Of a DNA stretch of 64,000 nt, positions 1 through 9,989 are shown one piece after another (positions within the stretch are counted from its first letter, which is position 1; each line of letters begins with the position of its first letter). The notes beneath the pieces were generated by a model. The model was not told the DNA's origin. It searched no databases and saw nothing but the letters and a program-made list of their open reading frames with translations. The position numbers and the translations under genes were made by a program. The stretch comes from Brachypterus glaber (Eukaryota; Arthropoda; Insecta; Coleoptera; Kateretidae), in assembly GCA_958510825.1 (NCBI GenBank), contig OY294050.1, forward strand, positions 45,645,249 to 45,709,248. The letters run 5' to 3'.

Positions 1-802
1 AAGTAATTTAATCTCGAATTTAATCATTAAGCATTTTTTTATGAATACCATTATGACATTTAATATCAGTCAATTTTCTAAGTATTTTTTTTTAATAAAA
101 AATTAATGTAAAAAGCAGATTTATTTTTGGAATGACGGTTGGGAAGATATATAAGGAAGATGTGAATCTGTAAAAATGAAGGTGGAGAGGGCGGAAGAAG
201 ATGTTTGGAAAGTTACGTGGAATACAAAATGTCAAAATTCGAATAATTTATTTTTTTCAATATTAATGCAGAGCCCCTAGCACAAGCCGAAAGCTTATTT
301 GGGGCTCTCCATGCTTATGTAATAATGCAGAAATAAACTATACCAAAGGAGCCATGATTTTGCCATTTGCAATTTAATCGATTTGTGCTGCCATTTAAGG
401 GGGAAAAGCTCCACCGTTACCATATTACAGGACGAATTTAGTTTGACTTTTGGTTTGGACTTTTTCACATAAAAGTAGGTTTATGTTTACCTTTGCAGAT
501 AGTATCTTGGATTGACTACTATCCGAAATTAGGAAACCGTCCGAAATTAGGCGTCTTTCCTATGTACTGTTTTAATTTTAAAACTCGTAATACTTTCCCT
601 TGAAAGATATGAATTGGAAAGTCTCGCCTTTTTATCTATTCAAAGACTGGTTTGAAGCAGCTCTCTATCTCAGTAGGCGGTAAATTTTTATAAAAAACAA
701 GCCCGTGAATATATATATAATCCTTCACATTCCTGGTAAATTTTTCCTAAACAAAAATACGTTGATAGCATATTTTCTTTAATTTTTTCGATATTTTAAA
801 AG
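1..802. other. AT-rich intergenic sequence
   Basis: I see no gene here. A hairpin with arms GAGCCCC (271-277) and GGGGCTC (301-307) is present, and the word CCGAAATTAGG is repeated at about 522 and 541. The rest is unremarkable AT-rich sequence. Confidence 0.6.
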
Positions 803-1036
803 TTGGACCACCTTTTTTATTTTTGGGGAGAGAGGGATTTGGTAAGATTGATCTTTTTACTTTGTGGTAAATATTTGTTGGAATTGAGTGACAGTAATGA
901 GGATGTTACTTCAACACCACCAGATTTGCAGACAGCTGCAAGTGCTGCCACCTTAAACTTAGTGCCTGTTTATTTACTTATTTATCCAATACATACAGAT
1001 AATAAGACAATTACCAGCTTTATTTTAAATAGATAA
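803..1036 (+). pseudogene. Short open frame, possible transposon-gene remnant
   Basis: A 77-residue open frame whose middle part (about residues 29-54, SDSNEDVTSTPPDLQTAASA onward) has protein-like composition, with acidic and Ser/Thr/Pro residues. The start and end look like random AT-rich sequence, and the 3' end overlaps the beginning of the hairpin element at 1027. The motif AATLNLVP resembles the start of some tyrosine-recombinase-like (Crypton-type) host proteins, but that is a recollection of a short pattern only. It may be an exon scrap cut by the element insertion, or chance. No promoter or clear splice context was seen. Confidence 0.15.
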
Positions 1037-1299
1037 ACTCAATAATAACCCCCGCGTGGCTTTTACTTTATTGAGTGGATAATTATTTATTTTACCCACT
1101 CAACTGTCACTTGTCAAATTATTTTCTTGTAAATGTCATTAAAATTTTTAATAAAAATATGAATTCCTAAGCTATTTATTGGATAAAACCTTGGGTAAAC
1201 GGGTAAACCGATATTGCCCTCTCGAAAATTAACCTGCCTGGCTGAGGCCTCCCAGGTTAATTTTCTTACTTTACCCACTAGTACCATAAATAACTATTA
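1027..1299 (+). mobile_element. Hairpin-tipped MITE-like element, copy 1
   Basis: About 270 bp, with a near-identical second copy at 13017-13296. Two stem-loops are visible. The first has arms ACTCAATAA (1037-1045) and TTATTGAGT (1068-1076). The second has 13-bp arms GAAAATTAACCTG (1224-1236) and CAGGTTAATTTTC (1253-1265) around a GC-rich loop. The right end reads GTACCATAAATAACTAT; its reverse complement matches the terminal word of the hairpin elements at 21.17 and 63.5 kb. There is no coding capacity. The transposase class is unknown. Confidence 0.75.
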
Positions 1300-1386
1300 T
1301 TCATTTTCTTTTAGATCGTAGAAAAAATGTGATTGCTGATCTCGGCTAGCAGCTAAAATCATTTTGCACTCTTAATACAAAAACAA

Positions 1387-1578
1387 CTATTTTTCTACAA
1401 GCATTCGATAAGCGGTACTTTTCCGCACTTTATAGGTCTGAATTCTTTTTAGGTAATCTTTTAAAATTTCTTCGAAATTTCCTTTAAAATTGCCTCCAAT
1501 TTTTACACCTGAATTCCTCAGCAGTTTGTCCCTTGCTTTAACTCTATGGGATTCACAAAATTGAATTTTTCCATTTTC
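1387..1578 (-). CDS. Possible terminal exon or gene fragment, unknown protein
   Basis: On the minus strand an open frame of about 63 codons with no ATG runs to a TAG at 1387-1389. Its C-terminal half reads like real protein: KIGGNFKGNFEEILKDYLKR is followed by IQTYKVRKSTAYRMLVEK and the stop. The composition is balanced and Lys/Glu rich with an amphipathic, helical look, unlike the Phe/Lys/Ile/Asn runs of chance frames in this window. A T-rich stretch ending CCTAG (about 1606-1620 on the plus strand, read in reverse) could be a splice acceptor. However, the frame right after it (ending at MEKFNFVNPIELKQG) is offset by one base from the frame of the good segment, so a frameshifted pseudogene is as likely as a true exon. 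I do not recognise the family. No neighbouring exon was found. Confidence 0.3.
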   Translation of the reverse strand, partial: ENGKIQFCESHRVKARDKLLRNSGVKIGGNFKGNFEEILKDYLKRIQTYKVRKSTAYRMLVEK

Positions 1579-1974
1579 TCAATTATGTCACACGGAATTC
1601 CGGCCCTAGGAAAAAAAATATTGAGATTTATTATAGGCAAGATTACAGATATCTTTAAAAGACTTATTTTTACCAATAAGCACTTTAAATGGGGCAATTT
1701 CAAGAGAAAAATAAAATATCACTCAAGCAAATTGGATTTATCTGGTGTAAATTGATACTTCTTTTTTTTATAGAATTATTTGATTACTTGATGTCAATAA
1801 ATACGAAAATATAAGCAATTGGTTTAAACGCTTACTACAAGTAATTATAACTCTTGGTAACTATGTCCAATACACGTAATTAGAAAAATACAACTTAGAT
1901 CTATAGATGACATTGCAAAAAATTACAAATATGGAGGCATATCAAGGAAAGGATCTTTAAAAGAACTTTTAATT
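1579..1974. other. AT-rich sequence, no gene seen
   Basis: AT-rich sequence between the possible minus-strand exon and the 95-bp repeat array. It contains the T-rich candidate splice acceptor mentioned for the minus-strand frame. Nothing else is recognisable. Confidence 0.5.
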
Positions 1975-2480
1975 CCGAATTCCAGCGACATGGAATCTCC
2001 CAACCTTAAAAATATACCAAGTTTCACAAAAACTACCCCCCCGCCTCTTACGGGGCGCAGTTAGAACTTTTTTATTATCAGATTCTCTTTCAGCAACCTT
2101 AAAAACCCATATACACAAATTTTTACGAAAACTACCCCCACCCCTCAGGGGGTGGATTTAGAATTTTTTTATAATCAGATTCACTTTCAGCAACCTCGAA
2201 AACCCCAATATACAAGTTTTCACGAAAACTACCCCCCACCCCTCAGGGTTGAAATTAGACAAAAAATATCAGATACATATTCGCCAACCCCAGAAACCCA
2301 TATACATATACCAATTTTGACGAAAATATTGAAAATATTTACCCCATCACCCCCTCGGGGGTGGAGTTTGAAAAAATATATTATCAGGTTCAATTTCAGC
2401 AACCTCAAAAACCCCTACATAGCAATTTTAAAAATTTTCTAAAAAAAATGTATTTTTCCCCATTTGCCCCCCTTGACACA
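1975..2480 (+). repeat. ~95-bp tandem array (CACCCCTCAGGGG type), copy 1
   Basis: About five imperfect units of roughly 92-115 bp. Each has AAAACCCCTATATAC, then a CACGAAAACTACCCCC word, a GC-rich CCCCTCAGGGG palindrome, and TTATTATCAGATTC with TTTCAGCAACC. The penultimate unit carries an extra ATATTGAAAATATT. The same unit order recurs at 32.7-33.3 kb, so the array moves as one body rather than arising anew. Reverse-orientation relatives lie at 15.4-15.7, 60.7-61.2 and 62.8-63.0 kb. Confidence 0.8.
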
Positions 2481-2790
2481 CCCCAATGTTCACCAAAAAC
2501 AATCCCGAGCTAGAACTTTTGGTAAAATACTTGTATCCCAAATTTCAAGGCTCTAGCGTAAAGCGTTATTAAGTTATCGTGCCCACAAGATTTCCCGGAC
2601 AGACCGATCGATCGACCGATCTATCGACGACCGACCGACGGACCGACCGACCGACATTTTTTTTGCTTGAAATTGATTTATATATATATATATATAAAAC
2701 GTCATAAAACGCAAAAATACGCAAAAAAAAAATTGAAAATTTTTGCAAATCAAACACTTTTGATGTGTCCCAAAATATCACCCTAAAACG
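2481..2790 (+). repeat. GACG module attached to the 95-bp array, copy 1
   Basis: Follows the array and contains CCAATGTTCACCAAAAACA, then GTTATCGTG (2573-2581), ACAAGATTTCCCGGACAG and a run of GACC/GATC/GACG tetramers (about 2600-2656). A TA microsatellite (about 2680-2696) and CGTCATAAAACGCAAAAATA come next. The reverse complement of the whole block is found in triplicate at 14.5-15.4 kb. Confidence 0.75.
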
Positions 2791-3232
2791 ATATCCTCCT
2801 TTGTGTATTGTACCCCCAATTTTTTTCTTCGGCCCTCCCCTGCTGAATTTAAATAATTTGTTGCTAAAAACAAAAGGAACGATCTCGATCTACCAACTAA
2901 TGAAGGCTTATGAGTTAATAAGTAGGATGAAAATTCTTTTCGTAAGCCATATTTTGTATGTTGCTTATTATTTGGCAAATCGTTTGAAGTGGTTGTATCT
3001 TTCAACCAGGAAAAGCGCTGTCTAATATCATAATAGGCTTTTCCTCGTGCATCGAGGGTTGCATATTAATTTCCATCGGTTTAATTAGGGTCACTTCATC
3101 TAGTTACTTTGTTCTTTCGTTCTTGTGTAACGATTAACCAGGACTTTTGTTTTTGCTTTTTTGCTAATAGGTGGGGTAGCCAAAATATGAAATCTCTATA
3201 ATAACGCCAGAACCGGGGTATGAAGTGTATGA
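2791..3232. other. Unassigned AT-rich sequence
   Basis: Short overlapping open frames on both strands (2765-3025 and 2778-3005) show no recognisable protein features. No gene is supported. Confidence 0.5.
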
Positions 3233-3278
3233 ATTTTGGTACAATTTGCGTTACGTAATACTTGAACGTTCCCCAGGT
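3233..3278 (+). repeat. TIR fragment of the GTTACGTAATACTTG family
   Basis: Contains TTTGCGTTACGTAATACT followed by TGAACGTTCCCC, which matches the right end of the complete 148-bp element at 43670-43817. Only this end is seen here. Confidence 0.6.
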
Positions 3279-3396
3279 ATCCATAATGAAAAGGAGTTTT
3301 TAAAATTGTATTGCCATTTTGAATTCGGCATATTTAATTTTTGACATTAAATTCGGTTTTAGCGACCTCAAAAACACCACCGGTACCCGTTATTAA

Positions 3397-3897
3397 CCCT
3401 TTGTCGCCTGACTAATCAAAAATACGATTATTTCACAATTATTTTTTGCTCTAAGTGATTAGAGTATGTGAATTTGCATACATGAATTTTTAAAGATTTT
3501 TTTGGAAAAGCTTTCCAAAAAATTTTGAGGTGAGTACGTTGAAGAAAGTAGGCAAATTAAAGCAGTCAGTCCATCCCCTTAAAAAAACAAGTCATTTTGT
3601 AGGTTTATGAACGTCCCCACAGGTGAATAATAATGCCTTATTTACCAAAAAATTCACACAAGTAAATAAAAAAAAATACAAAAACAAACAAACCAACTCA
3701 CTATAAAAACGCCAACTGTCACTGCACGACTTTATAAAAATCATGATATTGTGTTGTATAGTGTTGCCCTCTTGCTGTGAATAGGTTATATCAACTGTTT
3801 AAAGAGTATTTGAGAGTACCGCTCGGCTTTCAAGGTAATAGGGAATTTATATGATTTAACAAGAAACCGGTACTTCAGACCGTCCGTCAACAAAGGG
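3397..3897. mobile_element. piggyBac-like MITE with TTAA target sites
   Basis: 501 bp bounded by TTAA on both sides (3393-3396 and 3898-3901). The left end reads CCCTTTGTCGCC and the right end in reverse complement CCCTTTGTTGACGG, giving short inverted repeats that start CCCTTTG. A TTAA duplication with CCC-starting ends is the hallmark of the piggyBac superfamily. No transposase frame is present, so it is non-autonomous. Confidence 0.7.
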
Positions 3898-3901
3898 TTA
3901 A

Positions 3902-4374
3902 GCAAACAAAAGAAACAATAATTTTGGCTATGATTTTATTCCATCCCTGGAGGCAAACATCTCCGACATTCACCAATTTTAATTATTTTTCTTGGCGGAT
4001 TCGAATTCAGCAAGTAAAAAAGGTAAAAATTGGTCAAAAGAACTGGCGCGCAAAACTTTTGTAGTGTTGTTATTGAAATTTTTATAGAACCTTCAGCTAT
4101 TTTTAACGTGTCTTACTGCAAGCGACCCCTCGATAATATAGTGCTTAGCAAGCAGATCCTCCGCTAATGGTCTGATTAAGAGATTGTGACGTCCATTAGC
4201 GCCCCCTGGCGGCGCCCGCTTTGTTCCAGCGAAATTCCCACCCTCCCCTGTCAACGCGCCGTAATATGATATTCCGACAGATTTTTTATCTTTTCGAACA
4301 TATTATCATTTTCTACATCGTGTTTGTCAAAATTTGTTTTGATTTTACAGATAAAATTTTACGACGATATAAAT
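3902..4374. other. Unassigned sequence
   Basis: Contains a GC-richer stretch (about 4180-4265, with GCGCCCCCTGGCGGCGCC-like sequence) and short open frames with no recognisable product. Confidence 0.5.
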
Positions 4375-4480
4375 CAGTTTTAGATTTTAAGGAGCAATAC
4401 ACGCTAATCTTGAATACAAATTAAGTTTTAGTGATTTGCCAACGCAAACCAAGAGTTAGTCCTGCTAGTAGGAGGTCTAC
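4375..4480 (+). repeat. Interspersed repeat, copy 1 (partner at 50.1 kb)
   Basis: The stretch beginning CACGCTAATCTTGAATACAA and ending near GTTAGTCCTGCTAGTAGG matches 50105-50180 closely over about 80 bp. The flanks of the two copies differ. The core word GATTTGCCAACGCAAACCA is shared. Its nature is unknown. Confidence 0.65.
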
Positions 4481-4489
4481 TCATTGTCA

Positions 4490-5084
4490 TGATCCGAATA
4501 TTTTATATGGTGTTAAAATTTTTTAAATAATATTTCTTTAATCATAGCGCAATAACATTCTGCCTAGGTTTGCTTCGGCAAAGTACGGTTTGTTCTACAT
4601 TAGATCGGACCCCTTATCGGTGATTCTTGTCGGTATAACTTAAAAGATATAAGTGTTTAGACAAGTATAGTTTACGGTTAAAATGATCGTTTCAGATGTC
4701 AGAAATAGTAATTAGCTTGCAAATTGATGAGACTGGAACTCTTTTGTCGGGGTAATTAAATTTTTATTTTATTTTTTCAGTTGAAAACTAAACTTTTTAA
4801 ACAAAAACAGCAATGATCTTTATCTAAATGCTAAAATATATCTTTATTTAAATGCTAAAATATCCCTCGAGCAAAGTTTAGACTTGGCAACATTCGCGAA
4901 CAAGTGAACATCGTGGTATTAAAAAGCGCGGCAAATTTGAGATTTAAAATTTTAATTATAGTTGTAAAGTAATAATGTTATTTAGTTCTTAAATTTTTAA
5001 TTTAAATATGAAACAACATAAAACATTGTAAAATTATATACTTCCTTATTTTGTTTGTGAAACAGTCTTTCAAAATACCATTCG
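4490..5084. other. AT-rich sequence with a short tandem duplication
   Basis: A ~22-bp unit around AAATGCTAAAATAT is repeated at about 4826-4865. No gene is seen. Confidence 0.5.
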
Positions 5085-5282
5085 TGCATGTTGAATTATA
5101 CATAATTTTTTTACTGTATATAAAAAAACATTTTGCTTAGGAAAATTGTTTTCGGGCATTATTCGTCAAAATTCCTCGACCTGCATCTCGGAATTTTGTA
5201 AAACGAAAAATGCACTCAAACATTTGCCAAGCAAAATATTTTTTTAATACAGAAAAAAAATTATCGATAATTCAACATGCAC
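5085..5282. repeat. 198-bp foldback (inverted repeat)
   Basis: The left arm begins GTGCATGTTGAATTATA and the right arm ends GATAATTCAACATGCAC. The arms are about 60 bp each, with GCTTAGG / CCAAGC at the inner ends. The spacer holds a smaller hairpin (AATTCCTCGA / TCTCGGAATT). The sequence just right of it (CTTATGATATTACTACTG) resembles that beside the foldback at 51.07-51.22 kb. Confidence 0.75.
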
Positions 5283-5349
5283 TTATGATATTACTACTGA
5301 AAATTATTGTGTACAGTTAGAATGCCAAACATAGGTACAATTAATTTAG

Positions 5350-5935
5350 TAGCACTATAAAAAATCACCTATGAAGACCTGTGTAGGTTTCTACAGGGAT
5401 TCATAGGTAGCACAGGTTTCCATGGGAGCCTATGAAATGACAGATCTATAGGGCTTCATAGGTACGACCTGGGAAATGACAGGAATTCATAGGAATAGAA
5501 TTTGATAGGGATATTCCTATACAAACCTACGAAACTGACTGATAGGACTTTATAAGTTTTAGCAGGACAAATTTTTACAAAAATTTTTTATCAAATCTTG
5601 TTAAAAAAAGTCAAACTGATTTATACGATTCTATAGGATTCAAAAGGAAAAATGCGCATGTTTCTGATAAGCTTTTTTCTGCTGCAGAAAAAAAAATCTG
5701 GATGTTCTATAATAGGATTTCATAAGTTTTTATAGGTATTAGTAGGGAATTTCCTATGAAACGTGTAGTTATTCATAGGTTTTAATAGGAATTTTTCTAG
5801 AAAGCTACAGGGATCCATGGTAAATTTCCAGTAGGTCTCAGTAGGTCTTTATAGGGATATCCCTGTCCAAAAACATATGAAAACCTACTGATACGTACAC
5901 GTTGGGGATTCTCCTACTTGTTCCTATAAAATAAA
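5350..5935. repeat. Dense CCTATGAA/TTCATAGG word cluster
   Basis: About 580 bp in which CCTATG/CATAGG or close variants (CCTAT, ATAGG) recur many times on both strands. Examples are near 5369, 5401, 5430, 5456, 5487, 5749 and 5773. Spacing is irregular, so this is not a simple tandem repeat. The palindromic word suggests a repeat-derived array of binding or fold sites. Function unknown. Confidence 0.6.
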
Positions 5936-5989
5936 ATTAAAAAAAATAAAAATAAAACAAATATCTCTATAAAATATCTAATTAACTAA

Positions 5990-6130
5990 CTAGGTTTACA
6001 TACAGACGGACAAACAGACAGGAAGACATTTGGACTTTTTTACGCCCACTTTTTTACATTTCATGACATTCTAAACCCGAAAATGCAAAAAAAAAGAGTT
6101 TTGGGTCGATTTAAAAACATGCACTAATTT
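5990..6130 (+). repeat. GACGGAC-type module
   Basis: CAGACGGACAAACAGACAGG at about 6003-6022 is followed by CATTTGGACTTTTTTACGCC and AT-rich sequence. It is a diverged member of the window-wide GACR module. Confidence 0.5.
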
Positions 6131-6595
6131 ACAGTATTCGGCGTAAACTCAGTTATTACTCATCAAAGATGAAAATAAACACAGAAACATAGGCTTACGG
6201 AATAATTTTGCCGAATTATGAGGGAAACTTTTATAAATCGAAACATTTGACCACTAATTTGTTACCCACAACAATATTAACTATACGTATTAACTATACA
6301 TACGTATATCGGTGTTTTTCAAAGAAAAAAACGACATTCGATTTTTATCTTTTAAGAATACGTAAGTTTTTAATTTTTATTTGTCGATAACTTTTTTCCC
6401 ACCTTACTCGTTTAAATGGAATCATTAAAAAAAATCGAGATAAAAAGAAATAAAAATGTAAATATTTAAAACCTCGCCTCAACGCTAGAGTCGACGCGGT
6501 GCCTATGCGAGTACTGGAAACTCGCCGACTACTGCTAATTTAACATATCGTTTTCTATAGCTGAAAAATATTCCACTTTATAACATTGGTCAATG
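6131..6595. other. Unassigned AT-rich sequence
   Basis: One short frame (6208-6390) has no recognisable features. No gene is supported. Confidence 0.5.
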
Positions 6596-6599
6596 TCAG

Positions 6600-6745
6600 T
6601 ACTTGGTGTAGAATTAAGGCACATCCAGAGACTCGCATGAGAAGCATAATACATAACATACGATGCCGTGATTGGCGTGATGTGCCGTCATGTATCTTGT
6701 GCGAAGGCTTATAACGTTAGCATAAGCGCCTGTGAATATGCCCTT
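6600..6745 (+). repeat. Interspersed repeat, copy 1 (partner at 56.46 kb)
   Basis: Shares about 120 bp with 56462-56575, including CATAACATACGATG, then GTGATTGGC, then GATGTGCCGTCATGTATCTT and GGCTTATAACGTTA. Copies differ by point changes and small indels. The core is GC-richer than its surroundings. Family unknown. Confidence 0.65.
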
Positions 6746-6993
6746 AATTTGGGTACAATTTTTTCCTCGTCTGGCGACATTGGTGCATGCAACAGACCTA
6801 AAGTACTATTAAAAGTAAAAAGGCTTAAAAATTGTATTCTTAGTGAAAATGGTGGAAAATAAAAGAAAAGATAAAAAGTCTATTTGATTAAAAATAGTAT
6901 CGCTTGATCGCAATTACAGTTCATCTCCAATATACTGGCGAAAGCTGAACTGTCGGAGATAAGAGTCCCCCATTTGATTTCATTCATTTCTAT

Positions 6994-7115
6994 TTACACT
7001 TTTACTGTTTCAATTATCCCCATTTCTTTTCCCTTCGAGCTCCTCAGGACGTCCTTAAAAAATAATTAAAAAATACGAGCACACTTTTTTGGAAACGGCT
7101 CAGATTTTACTTTTA
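6994..7115 (+). repeat. Direct repeat, left copy
   Basis: Begins TTTACACTTTTACTGTTTC and includes CCTTCGAGCTCCTCAGGACG and GGAAACGGCTCAGATTTTAC. It is almost identical to 8882-8998, in the same orientation, about 1.9 kb away. The ends do not look like LTR termini. Confidence 0.7.
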
Positions 7116-7218
7116 TATTTGATTTCATTCTTTTCTATTAGGGGTCATTCCGCCGTTACGTACTTTCCTAGTAGAAATTTAACTTTAGAATAACGTTTTT
7201 CTAACGTTAGAATAACCT

Positions 7219-7643
7219 CACGGAAAGAAATTAGTGGGCTCTGCGCTATACATTATAAGATATTTGGTAACAGTGGCAAATTATAGTGATTTAAGCTATA
7301 GATTATAAGGGACACAATAACTAATAATGTTAAAAATAAATTGGAAACGATTATATATATTACAGACACGATTATATTTATTACAGGCACTATTATAAAT
7401 TTACAGAAATTTTATTATATTATAAAAATTATTAGCACGGACAATAATTAAATCTATTTAAGCTATAAATGCCATACTATTTGTTATATTTTATTATTCA
7501 CTAAACAATTAAAGTATTTCATATAAATTTTTACACTGACTGCCATAATTGTAAGAGAAAGTCTTGTATTTATATAATAAGCGATTATAATTTGCTTGGT
7601 ATGTGTGTTATAGCGCTCCTAGCTATAATTTTTTTTTTCCGTG
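7219..7643 (+). mobile_element. CACGGAAA MITE, copy 1
   Basis: 425 bp starting CACGGAAAGAAATTAGTGG and ending TTTTTTTTCCGTG. The inverted ends are CACGGAAA / TTTCCGTG, with further imperfect pairing out to GCGC. It is nearly identical to 42704-43118 and 57386-57809. The other two copies are flanked by TA on both sides; this one is flanked by CT on both sides. No open frame of note, so non-autonomous. Confidence 0.9.
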
Positions 7644-7789
7644 CTGAAATACAAATAAATGAACTATCGATTAATTTTCTGAGACGTAGATTAAAGTGTA
7701 CGAACGTAACCCTGGTAGAAAAGTACATAAATCTAACTTAACATAATATTAGATTAGTGACATTTTTATGTTTAGTCTCAAACGTTATA

Positions 7790-7925
7790 CAAAAATCTTA
7801 TAAAATATATAAATCTAACCTAAAAAACTAACGTTTGACAAAAACGTTATAAGATATATAAATCTAACCTTAAAAACTAACGTTTGACAAAAACGTTATA
7901 AAATACATAAGTCTAACGTTAGTTT
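7790..7925. repeat. ~49-bp tandem repeat, about 2.6 units
   Basis: The unit includes CGTTATAAGATATATAAATC and AACTAACGTTTGACAAAAA. Three successive versions are seen, starting near 7791, 7840 and 7889. Confidence 0.75.
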
Positions 7926-8160
7926 CCCAACTAAATTCTAACCTATTCTAACTTAAAATATTTTTTAAATTTCCATTATTAATACGTAAGCTATAGTAGA
8001 AAATACTCATTTCAGACAGCTATGTGCCTAGGTTTGATAATTATTTATTATTTCTATAATAGGTTTTAAAAAATATCCCCCAAAAGTCAAAATTATAGTA
8101 AGTCTGGCAACGCTGTACTATAAAAAATATCTTAAGATTCTGAATGTATAAATAAATATT

Positions 8161-8221
8161 AACCAACGAACTAATAACTCATCTCTCTAAAAAGAAGAGT
8201 TATTAGTTCGTTGATATTAAC
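8161..8221. repeat. Near-perfect hairpin, ~25-bp arms
   Basis: The arms read AACCAACGAACTAATAACTC and its reverse complement GAGTTATTAGTTCGTTG, separated by a short loop with ATCTCTCTAAAAAG. Confidence 0.8.
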
Positions 8222-8587
8222 TAACCTAATATAAAGTTTTTCTGAGAGGTAAACGTATTTATCGAAGTATAACAGCATATTAAACGAAAAATATTTAGGG
8301 CCACCTAAAAAGATGGACATTTTATAGGTAAATGTATCGAAATTATGTTTAAAAATATTATGACATTAAAATTTATTTATATGAATAAATTTGTCTCTAG
8401 CTGCCATTTTATGATGCAGGTAGAAATTTCCTAGTTGGCCGCGCCCCCTCCCAAAGTTAGAAATTAAACTTACTTATAACGTATTTCTAACTTAAAAATC
8501 TAACGTTAGATTAACGTTTGTAACTAACGTTTGATTCTAACGTTAAAAAGCGGGACATTTGCACATATTTTATAACGTAATTTTATA

Positions 8588-8735
8588 CAATCGATTTTTT
8601 TAGCCACTTTCAAAGGGGCGTAGCTCCCTACGACGCATTTTTAGACATATGTTTATAGAAACTTTTTGTCATATTTTCTGATGTAGAATCACCCCTTAAC
8701 ATTTCGGACCCTATTTCAAATACACCGTGTATACT
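8588..8735 (-). repeat. TACAGGGTG-family fragment
   Basis: On the minus strand it carries the family words GGGTGATTCTACATCAGAAA, AAGTTTCTATAAAC and GGGAGCTACGCCCC, as in the long copy at 21.83-22.78 kb. Confidence 0.55.
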
Positions 8736-8881
8736 CAAAAAAAAATTAGTTGATCGCGGTTCACTTAGTCATATAGGGACCCTAAACTTTTAATTTTTTA
8801 CTATTTTAAAAGTTTCTTTGGACTTTTATCTAAATAGATATATAATAATATTTTTTTTTATGCTGGTGTAGCAGTTGGCCC

Positions 8882-8998
8882 TTTACACTTTTACGGTTTT
8901 AATTATCCCCATTTCTTCCCCTTCGAGCTCCTCAGGACGTCCTTAAAAAATAATTAAAAAATACGAGCACTTTTTTGGAAACGGCTCAGATTTTACTC
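8882..8998 (+). repeat. Direct repeat, right copy
   Basis: Near-identical to 6994-7115. With that copy it brackets the TAACGTTA-rich block, so the pair may mark the ends of one composite repeat or simply be two insertions of one family. Confidence 0.7.
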
Positions 8999-9496
8999 TA
9001 ATTTTATTACAAATTTTCTAATCAACAACTTTTATCTAATTTTAAAACCTCTTGTAGAGTTCTCAAGTGAGATTTAGTTTTTAATTTAATTTAATATTAT
9101 ATTTAAAGTTTATATTATACAGGGTGTTCTCTGCATGCAGGCAGGCCATTCCTCGAGAAGATTGCATATCAAATTTTCTTAATTTTAGCTTATACCTATC
9201 ATGGAGGGAAGGCGAAATTGGAAGATTTAAATTATTTGTTGTATTTGGTGTCATTATGCCTGTTCGAAAAAAAGAAAAGAAGTTGTATTATGTTATTAGT
9301 TTGTTATAGAATGCAGTTTCATCGGCTATGCCGCTTACTGTTGTAAATAATAATAATAATAATGACAATTTTAAAAATAGAGATATATAATGCTTCGCCC
9401 TCTATGGTATACTCTTCACGGTGGATGGTATATTGCGTTTTCTTTCGATATACTTTCCAAAATATAATTGCTTTGAACTTGTGAGCATACTTTATT
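8999..9496. other. Unassigned sequence with small microsatellite
   Basis: ATACAGGGTGTTCTCTGC at 9118 resembles the terminal word of the TACAGGGTG family but lacks its body. A short AAT microsatellite lies at about 9346-9363. GGTATATTGCGTTTTC with CAAAATATAATTGCTTTGAA (9425-9475) recurs at about 18456-18500. Confidence 0.5.
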
Positions 9497-9956
9497 ATAT
9501 TATTATCACGGGTCGGATCGAAGAAGCCATTACCGGGGGCATGCAAAAATTAGAATTTTAAAAAACTCTTTTTTTCAAGTAAATAGACACTTTAAACTAT
9601 TGTTCACCAAGCGAAATGTCATGTCGACGCTGTTAATACTTGGTCATGGTCCATGACTCATAGAGAAAAATTTAATTTATTTTTTTTAACTGTGTCAAAA
9701 AACGAATAATTAATAAAAAAAACAATATTTTTGTATAAACTATTCGTTTTTTGAAAAGAGAAACAATTAAAAAAAAAAAAGTCCTCCATGAGTCATGGAC
9801 CATGACACTGAGTATTAACAGCGTCGCATGACATTCCGCTTGGTGAACAATAGTTTAAAGTGTCTCTTTACTTGAAAAAAGAGTTTTTTAAAAAAAAATC
9901 TAATTTTTGCATGCCCCCGGTAATGGCTAATTCGATCCGACCCGTGATTATTATAT
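9497..9956. repeat. 460-bp foldback element
   Basis: Almost entirely palindromic. The left end reads ATTATCACGGGTCGGATCG and the right end CGATCCGACCCGTGATTATT. Inside, CATGCAAAAATTAGA pairs with TCTAATTTTTGCATG, and CATGGTCCATGACTCAT pairs with ATGAGTCATGGACCATG. The centre is near 9720. Such a structure would form a long hairpin if transcribed. Nature unknown (foldback or TIR element). Confidence 0.85.
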
Positions 9957-9989
9957 ATAAAAAGTGGGGTCCCCTATAACTTTTTAATT

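Larger units (their letters stand above)
7140..8560. repeat. TAACGTTA-rich repeat body interrupted by a MITE
   Basis: On both sides of the MITE at 7219-7643 the words CTAACGTT / AACGTTAG recur many times (7170-7215, 7790-7930, 8480-8545). The pattern suggests one older repeat into which the MITE inserted. No coding sequence was seen. Confidence 0.5.

Noticed and set aside
1975..2480. CRISPR array
   Set aside because: Units are ~95 bp, imperfect throughout and without unique spacers; the genome looks eukaryotic.
6994..8998. LTR retrotransposon with 120-bp LTRs
   Set aside because: The direct repeats lack TG..CA ends, no primer-binding site or polypurine tract is visible, and there is no gag/pol frame between them.
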